DNA of 64,000 nucleotides, taken from assembly GCA_001051155.2 (NCBI GenBank), contig JYIP02000005.1, positions 4,898,001 to 4,962,000 of the forward strand, in the 5' to 3' direction. Under the pieces are notes generated by a model, which did not search any database, was not told where the DNA came from, and saw nothing but the letters and a program-made list of their open reading frames with translations. The translations under genes and the position numbers were made by a program. Source of the DNA: Chrysoporthe austroafricana (taxonomy: Eukaryota; Ascomycota; Sordariomycetes; Diaporthales; Cryphonectriaceae). Positions 56,976 to 64,000 of the stretch are shown here, one piece after another (within the stretch, counting starts at the first letter, position 1; each line of letters starts with the position of its first letter).

Positions 56976-59900
56976 TTACACAACACTACACATAGTCGCC
57001 CCCGCCTTCGTCTTTGTAGCTACCACACTAGTGACACCAGTCTTCACCTTTACGGTCGTTATCTTGGTGACTGTAGACCGCTCTGTCACCGTGACACTCG
57101 GTGTCAGCGTCGTCGTCTTCGTCTTCCACACCGTGGTCGTCGGCCTCGCCAGCGTTACGGTCGTCTTGATCGTCGTGTCGGAGCTCTTGACTACGGTGAC
57201 CGTCTGCGCGGGCAGCGTGGTGGTGGTCTTGGCGTCAACGGTCTGGACGCTAGTGGTGGTGATTCCCGGAGCCGTGATGGTAGACTTGGACGTCGTGGTG
57301 GCGAGGGAGGTGGTGTAGATCGTGGTGGTGGACGCTTTCAGGGTGGTGGCCTTGCCGGTCGATTTGGTGGTGACTAGGGTGGTGGTCGTGGTTGCGCCAG
57401 AGATGGTCGTGCCAACGGTCTTGAGGACAACGGAGACGGCGGTGTCCGTGATGGTCACAGGCTTGAGCGTCGTGGTTTTGCCGGTGGTCATGGTCACTTG
57501 TGTGGTGGTGGTGGTGGTACCGCCGGGGATGGTTGTCGTGGCTGTGGCGGTGAAGGTTGTGGAGTAAGAGAGAACGGTTACGGTGGCGGTGGTGACCACT
57601 CCGGACCCGGACGCTGACGAGGTGGACGAGGTGGCTCTGACGCCAAGGAGAGGGGTGCTAGCGGGTTGACCGAAGACGGCGCTGCGCTTGGCCTTGGCTG
57701 CGCTCGGGATGCACGACAGGGTTGTGGTGGACTTGACAGTCGAGGTAGAAGTCGTGGTGATGGACACAGTGGTAGTTGTAGCCTTGGCAGTCGTAGTTGT
57801 TGTGCCCCCGGTTCCGATGGTGACCGTGGTTGAACTGGTGACTTTCTTCGTGCCTGGGGTGACAGTGGAAGTCACGGTGGTGCTTTTGCCATTGGACACG
57901 GTAACGCTCGAGGCTTTGGGAGTGGATGTCACTGTGCTGGTAACCGTGGTAGTCGACTTGACAGTCGTTGCCTTGGACGTAGTGGTCACGATGGAAATCT
58001 CCGTGGTGGTAGACTTGACGATCGACGTCGTGGTGGCTATATCCGGGGTGATAGTCATGCTATCATCCACCAAAACAGTGGACACGGTCATGACCAGCTT
58101 TCCTGTCTCTGAGCTAGTGGTAGTTATGGTGCTTGTCGACTTTTCGGTTTCGGTCTTGGTGGTCGGATCTGGCGTGATGGTAGTCCCAGAGCTCAGTGTG
58201 GTCGTGCTGGCGTGCGTCACTGTCACAGGTAGCGCTGTCGTGGTGACCTTCAAAGTGGCGCCAACAGTCGAAATCGCGGTTGCCGTCACTGTTGTAGTCA
58301 AGAGCGAGGCACTTGAAACGACCGCGGCATCCCCTGCTGTGAACGGAGTGGTGCTCACCAGTGTCATGTTGATCCAGGAGGTCGATGCAAAGAAGTTCGC
58401 GAGCTCAAACTGCGCGGCTTCGTCGACCGTCAGCTGAGTAGAGAAGGACGCACGACCCGAGGTAGAGGCACCAGGGCCGTAGTTGGCAAACTCGCCAAAT
58501 ATGGCACCACTAGTGCGAGGATCACTGCGCGACCATGCGTCCCAGCCAGCAGCCTGGACACAGGAGCCCAGGTAACTCTCAATAAACGCAACGCGGGCAT
58601 ACGCATTCCACGGCCGGCCCAGTGAAATCTGTGAGAACGAGCCTCCAGCTGCCGGGGTCACGGTGCATTGATCAAAAACGAAGCCAGCGGCCGTCGTGTT
58701 GTCGGTTCGCTTGTCCGCTGTCAGGGAGACATTGTCCTCGTTGGGCGAGATGGTCGAGTTGAGGAAGTAGGCCGCGCCCGAACCCCAGATCATGTCGACG
58801 TTGCCCTCAACATACGTGTTATACGCAAAGAGGAAACCGTTGATCAGCAGCGCGTCCTGGTTGCCGTACACCTGGCAGCCATAGAGACCAGCATACTTGC
58901 TGCTCTTGACGCCGAATCCGAGACTGGCATAGCTGTAGCACGATGTTAGACCGGGATCTTGGAAGCAAAGGAGCAAAGATCAGCACTTACTCCTGCGTCG
59001 TTCCAAAAGTGTTCCTAAAGTTGATGTTGACAGCCTGAAAGTAGTTGCCCGCAGCATAAACCGTAGCGGAATCAGAGTTGGACGCATCGGAGCCCGTATC
59101 GATGCCCTCATTGAAGGTGATCGTAACCTGGTTCTGGGTGTAGTCGTCGCTGGCCTCCGAGTATCCCAAGAAGATGGTCGTTCCGGACTTATTGAGCACT
59201 AGCTGCTCCTCATAGATACCAGGGTAGATGAAAACGGTGGCGGTCGTCTTGCTCGATGTGGGCAGCGCATCGAGTGCAGACTGCACGGTATCGTAGGTCG
59301 TTACACCATCAATCGCCGTCTTCGACACAATGAACGCTCCAGCCGGGGGCACAGTGCCATCGTAGGCAGCAGTCGGAGTGGCAGAAGCCACCGGCGCCGG
59401 CGATGGCGTCACAATACTGTCCCAGTACATCATGTCGATCCAGTCGGTGCTACCCATGACGGTCGCCAGCGGGTATGTGTCGCTAGTCAGCAGAGTGCAG
59501 TTCTGCCACGCTACGCGGGCCGCGGTATTGTTCTCCCAGTTTCCAGGACCGGCGTTGTTGTACTCGGCGAAAGTGATGTGGTCTGTGTTAGGAGAGCTAG
59601 TACCCCAGATCTTCCATCCTGACGGCGCGATGATCGAGTCCAGGTAGCTGTTCTTGACAACAACCAGGGCGTAGCTGCTATACGGACGGCCGAGGTAGAC
59701 AGCCTGGGTCAGATCCACTGTGGCATCTGGTGCCGCGGTGAAGAGGCACTGGTCAAAGATATATCCTCCAATCGCCGACGACGAAGCACGACTCTGGGCT
59801 GTGATCGCAGACCCGGATCGCTTGGCGCCGATGGTACAGCCCTTAAAGTAAGCCTTGCTGTAGCCCCAGATGAAGTCGATGGCACCTTCTATATAGCAGC

Positions 59901-62900
59901 TCTCGTAGTACTGGTAGCCCACCTTATTGCCGGTGAGCAGGGTATCCTGCCAGCCGACGAAAGAGCAGCCGTAGAAGCCAATCTGATCGCCGTAGATGCT
60001 ACTAGCCAAGGTGACGAAACTCAACTGGCTCCCATCGAGGTTGGCTGAGTTCTCTATGTTGATGTTGTAGAAGGCGATCTTGGTGCTGGCTGTCGACACC
60101 GTCGCTGTCTCTGCATCGGAATGACCGGTGGGCAGCGGGCTAACTGACAAACCGCGGGCGTAGGTGATGGTCACAGTGTTGTCCGTATACGACGATCCTG
60201 GGCTAGCGGCGGTGTAGCCGATGATCATGACAGGGCCGTCGCGATCTATAGCGGGCACCTGCTCAGTATATGAACCGGGGTACATGAAGATGATCTGTGC
60301 GGTCGAATCATCCGGCAGGCTGGCTAAAGCATCCGTCAGATTGTTGTATGAACCATTTTCGATGGCACCAACGGAGACTAGAACTGCACCAGTCGGTGGC
60401 TTAGTACCATCGGTAGGATGAGCCCAGGTGACTGTTGCTGACGTGGTGGGACTGGTGGTGGCCGTAGGTGTAGTCGGCGAACTAAGGGGATAGCTTGGCA
60501 CGTAGTCATATGCAGTCGAGTCAAGCCAAGAGGTGCTTCCAATGAACGACTCCAACGTGTACGCCTGGGCGGCAGAATCGTTCAGGTTCGTAGCGAAAGA
60601 AGCTCGAGAACTGGACCAGGCACCCGGACCGCTGTTGTTGTACTCGCCAAACAAAACGTAGTCCGTCTGCGGGCTGCTCGTTGACCACGCACGCCAACCA
60701 GCCGCTGCGATATGCTTGTCGAGGTACGAGTTCTTGTACACGACTATGGCATACTCGGACCACGGACGACCGAGGTAGGTGGTGCCTGTGGTGCTGCCGT
60801 AAGAGCTGGTATAAGTGACATAGCACGAATCAAAGACGTAGCCGCCCGCCCAGCTGGAGCTCGGTCGGTTCTGTGCAGTTATACATGCTCCAGCGGTGTT
60901 CGAAGCGATGTAGCACTGGTGGAAGTACGCCTTGCTGTAGCCCCATATGAAGTCGATGCTTCCTTCGATGTAGCAGTTGCTGAAGACCTGGACACCTTGA
61001 TTGGCTAGTAGGGTGTCCTGGTAGCCTTTGAAGGAACAACCGTAAGCAGCCATATTGGTGCCATAAAAGTCCGCCGCGAGGGCTGCTGTGTTTGATGCCT
61101 GCGCGAAGGTGTTGACGAAATCGATGTTGTACAGAGCGAGACCAGATCCGTCGGTTCTCTTCCAGTTGATGACGGGAGTGACCTCGTCGGAATTTGCGCT
61201 GGTCGAGACACCCATGGAGAACTGGATGGTGACCTGATTCTGGGTGAAGTCGTTCGGGAAATCCGTCTCACCGATCAGAGTAACCTTGCCCACTCCGGTT
61301 CGGTTAACCCAGACTTGCTCCATGTAGGTGCCCGCCAGGATGAAAATCGTGTAGGGCTTGCCGTCTGCTGGTAGAGCGGCCACCGCGGACATCACACTGC
61401 CGTATTGGCTCCCAGTAGGTGATGGTGCCACAGTGTACACGGCAGTGGTCGCGACTGTCGCCGTAGAACTTGCTGAGCTGGTAGTAGAGCTGGCTATCGA
61501 TGATGTGGAGGACGAAGCAATTGTGGTGCCGTATACGGAATCCGGGAATCCGCTGGGGGGAGCAATGGCAGCAGTATCCAGCCAGCTCACGTCTCCTAGA
61601 ACGCTAGCAACGGTGTAAGTAGAGCTGCCAGATAGAATCTGCGCGTATGAGCTACGCGCGCTAGTGGCGGCTCCTGGACCAGTGTTGTTGGCTTCAACAA
61701 AAGTGACATTCGCCGACGAGGAAGTCACCTTCCAGCCCACTGGCATGATGTGTGCATCAAGATATGAGTTGATGTAGACAACACGCGACGAGGTGGTGGA
61801 CGAGGTTGTGGAGTAGTCTCTGCCCAGATATGTGGAGCTCTTGGCAACACTGCTGCTGGAAGGAACAATGGTGCAAGAGTCGTAGACCTGGATCGAGGGA
61901 CCATAGGAGCTCTGATAATCCTGGGCTGCAATGCTTTGCCCGGTCGCAGTACCAGTTGTGACAATCTTGGAGTTGTAAAAGTAAGCACCACCTTGGCCCC
62001 AGATGAAATCGGTCGTACCCTGGATGAGCGAACCGGCGAAGTAGAACGCGCCGTAGTTGAGCAGCAAGGCACCTTGGCTCGAAGTGAAGCTGCAGCCATA
62101 GAAACTAGTCTTCTGCGCCTTGGCCACGAAAGCCACGGCAATCTGGTTCGACGTACTTGTATACGTGTTGGCAAAGTTGATGTTGTAGAAAGACAAGCTC
62201 TTGGCATTGTACTGGGTCGACTGGAAGGCGGCGGTGGCTGCTGAGCCTCCTGCGCTAGACGCCACAGCCCCCGAAGTTTGAATCGTGACCAAGTTCGCGC
62301 TATACGACAACGTGTTGTCTGTCTCTCCTCGAAAGACCGTGCTACCGATTCTCGAGATAATAATCTTCTCTGTGTACGTGCCAGCCAAGATGTATACGTA
62401 CTGCGTGCTGGAATCAGAGGGCAGATCCAGCACGGCAGCAGCGATGCTAGTATAGTTGGCGCACGATCCCGATGGGCCTACGGTCTTGGCCGTCGAGGGG
62501 ACAGACGATGGCAAGACACAGCCTGAAGTTGTCATCGATGCAGGGGAAGTCGAGGAGACCGCCGAGCTCAAAGTCGTTGAAGAGGCTGATGACAGGAGAG
62601 TGGGGCTGGCCGAGCTAGACGTTTGGGACAATAATGCTATTAATGACGACGACGTTGCGCTTGAAGTAGACGACGTTGCGCTTGAAGTAGACAACGACGA
62701 CGACGACGACGGAGATGTTGTAGATGAAGCTGATGCAGCTGATGCCAATGCGTCTTGAGCAGCATCCGCAGCCTGGATACGGGCAAGCACATCCTTATCA
62801 ATCCACGAGGTTGACGATGTCGCCACGTTGGGGTACTGGTTCGAGAAAAAGCTCGGGATCTCGTACGTGCTTATCTGCGAAGCCTGTGTCACGTACGTGA

Positions 62901-64000
62901 CATAACGCGCTCGTGCGACCGCGTTGTTAGTGTAGCTACCGGCACCTGAGGTCAAAAACTCGAAGTATGCATTGAGGGGCGACTGTGTCTTGGTGTCGAC
63001 CGAGGCACCGGAAGGCACTATGAAGCTCCCCATTGTGGAATTCCGGTAAACAGCGACAGAGCCGTTTTGATTCGCGGCAAACACATAGAAGGAGTTGGTG
63101 TAGCCTGTTTTTTGCACGAGAGAGCACGAGTCGAAGACGGTGGTTGAGTTGTACAAGACCGAATTGGAGGTGTAGCCCTGGGTGTACATCATCAGACCGC
63201 CGGACCTGGTCACGGTAAGCACGGTGTTGTAGATATAAAGCGAAGGGTAGGCATAGACTGCTTTATCCAGCGCCTCCATGTACGAATCAGCAACCAACGC
63301 AACGGCATTGCCACCTGTGATGGAGCCAGATCCGGCCGAGACAAACTGGCAAGCGTAGAAGGCGTGCTGGAGGCCCTTGATCGACACAGCACCAGCGGAG
63401 GAGCCGGAATTGGTGTTGTAGAAGTTGATATTTCTGAATGTGATGCCCTTGATCGAGGTAGACGAGATCGTCAGGGGAGCGGCCGCATTGTTAGAGATCG
63501 TGACCACGTTGTCAGCATAGCTGTTCGATGCACCTGCTTCTCCGACAATGGTGACTGCGGCCGTAGCAGATATCGTGATGCTATCGGTGTAGGTGCCGGC
63601 CTTGACAGTAACGGTCGGATAGCCATAGCTCTGCGCATACGAAATTGCGGAGCCGATGACGCTGAACTGGCCGCTTCCGTCGAGCGCGACAGTGATGATA
63701 GAGGGAGATGCTGTTGTCATGTTATTAGCGTAACCCAAACGGCGATAGCTTTGTGAACCCACCTGTTACAGTCGAGGAAGAAAGGGAAGAGGACGATGAG
63801 ACAGTATTGGAGGTCGTGGTGGTGCTCGATGCGACTGTTGTAGCTTGGGATGTAGACGATATCGATGAAGTAATGACCAGAGGTGTGGTAGTGCTAGATA
63901 CAGATGTTGTGCTTGAGGAAGTCGAGGAGGAGGCTGGAGAAGATGAAGAATCAGATGAAGGTGTAGTATCCTGGGCTGCTTCTAAGGCCAATGCTCCTGC
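56976..64000 (-). CDS. Giant multidomain pectinesterase, 5' end outside the window
   Basis: Secreted pectin methylesterase-type protein; such enzymes remove methyl esters from homogalacturonan in plant cell walls. Exons are 63763-64000 (partial), 58991-63710 and 56976-58932; the introns (52 and 58 bp) are GTGGGT..CAG and GTAAGT..CAG and keep the frame. 2304 residues are visible, against about 320 for a usual fungal PME. Five PME-like domains, N to C: (1) about 63700-62790, no QD or DFIWG; (2) 62500-61575, 'TTDFIWG' and 'LGRDYS' kept but the usual QD reads 'SQGALLL'; (3) 61435-60500, 'GYQDTLL', 'SIDFIWG', 'LGRPW'; (4) 60390-59415, 'GWQDTLL', 'AIDFIWG', 'LGRPY'; (5) 59335-58345, 'GNQDALL', 'NVDMIWG', 'LGRPW'. 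So three domains keep both catalytic Asp and the Arg. Ser-rich linkers separate domains; a Thr/Val-rich tail of about 450 residues (58340-56979) looks mucin-like. No GPI signal is obvious. The Ser-rich start suggests further domains upstream. Confidence 0.92.
56979..58340 (-). other. Thr/Ser/Val-rich tail of the pectinesterase
   Basis: About 450 residues dominated by TTT, TVT and TST runs with Lys-containing spacers ('KSTTTVTSTVTSTPKASSVT'). This is typical of heavily O-glycosylated stalks of secreted fungal proteins. The opposite strand is open over long stretches with Val-rich translations, a by-product of the codon pattern. Confidence 0.8.

Noticed and set aside
57688..58437. Plus-strand open frame of 249 codons, very Val-rich
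   Set aside because: It is the complement of the Thr/Ser-rich tail of the pectinesterase; ACN and GTN codons mirror each other, giving long stop-free Val-rich shadows. The same holds for the plus-strand frames at 56947-57567 and 58668-58949.
1..64000. CRISPR arrays, bacterial operons, rRNA or tRNA genes
   Set aside because: Spliced genes and RIP show a filamentous fungus; no regularly spaced short repeats and no tRNA-like or rRNA-like stretches were recognised by eye.

Overview
The window is genomic DNA of a filamentous ascomycete. The evidence is short GT-AG introns (52-114 bp) with GCTAAT-type branch sites, fungal permease, P450 and pectinesterase families, and two long AT-rich blocks. In those blocks every transposon reading frame has been converted to TAA/TAG where Gln or Trp is expected, the signature of repeat-induced point mutation (RIP). 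I cannot name the species.

Layout. (1) 201-2287, minus: an intact four-exon MFS sugar transporter. (2) 2956-4016: the left end of a pogo/Fot-type DNA transposon, cut by an LTR element (4017-5854) that abuts an unrelated LTR (5855-6302). (3) 7349-37094: a three-level Russian doll of Ty3/Gypsy chromodomain elements, resolved from 5-bp target duplications. Host B (TATTT) contains A (8962-16313) and, in its right LTR, C (21612-36682, minus). C contains D (28178-35433, TATTA) and a nearly unmutated solo LTR, E (26094-26568, CTAGG). (4) 37900-41233: a RIP-damaged amino-acid permease and a P450 relic. (5) 42567-42960: the end of a second pogo element. (6) 43506-56514: a Ty1/Copia element, G (ATCTG), with Gypsy element H (45024-52328, minus) inside its gag. 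(7) 56976-64000, minus, running off the window: a very large pectinesterase with five tandem PME-type domains and a Thr-rich tail.

The most interesting observation: all five full-length chromoviral elements (A, B, C, D, H) carry, between the chromodomain and the 3' LTR, a reading frame of about 170 codons on the strand opposite gag-pol. Its N-terminus has six positions spaced C-x2-C-x6/7-C-x9-C-x2-C-x7-C, like a Gal4-type Zn2Cys6 cluster, followed by a charged coiled coil. In all five copies each of the six positions is Cys or Tyr (30 of 30), and Cys to Tyr is what RIP makes of TGC/TGT. The LTRs of this group also look modular. Their ends, a GGGTTAGGG motif, the TATA box and an inverted repeat around it are shared, while the block between TTAGGG and TATA is a different palindrome-rich cassette in each subfamily.

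Apart from the transporter and the pectinesterase, nothing in the window looks like a working gene. RIP appears to have spread into the 5' end of the permease, whereas the pectinesterase, about 460 bp from the Copia LTR, is intact over the visible part.
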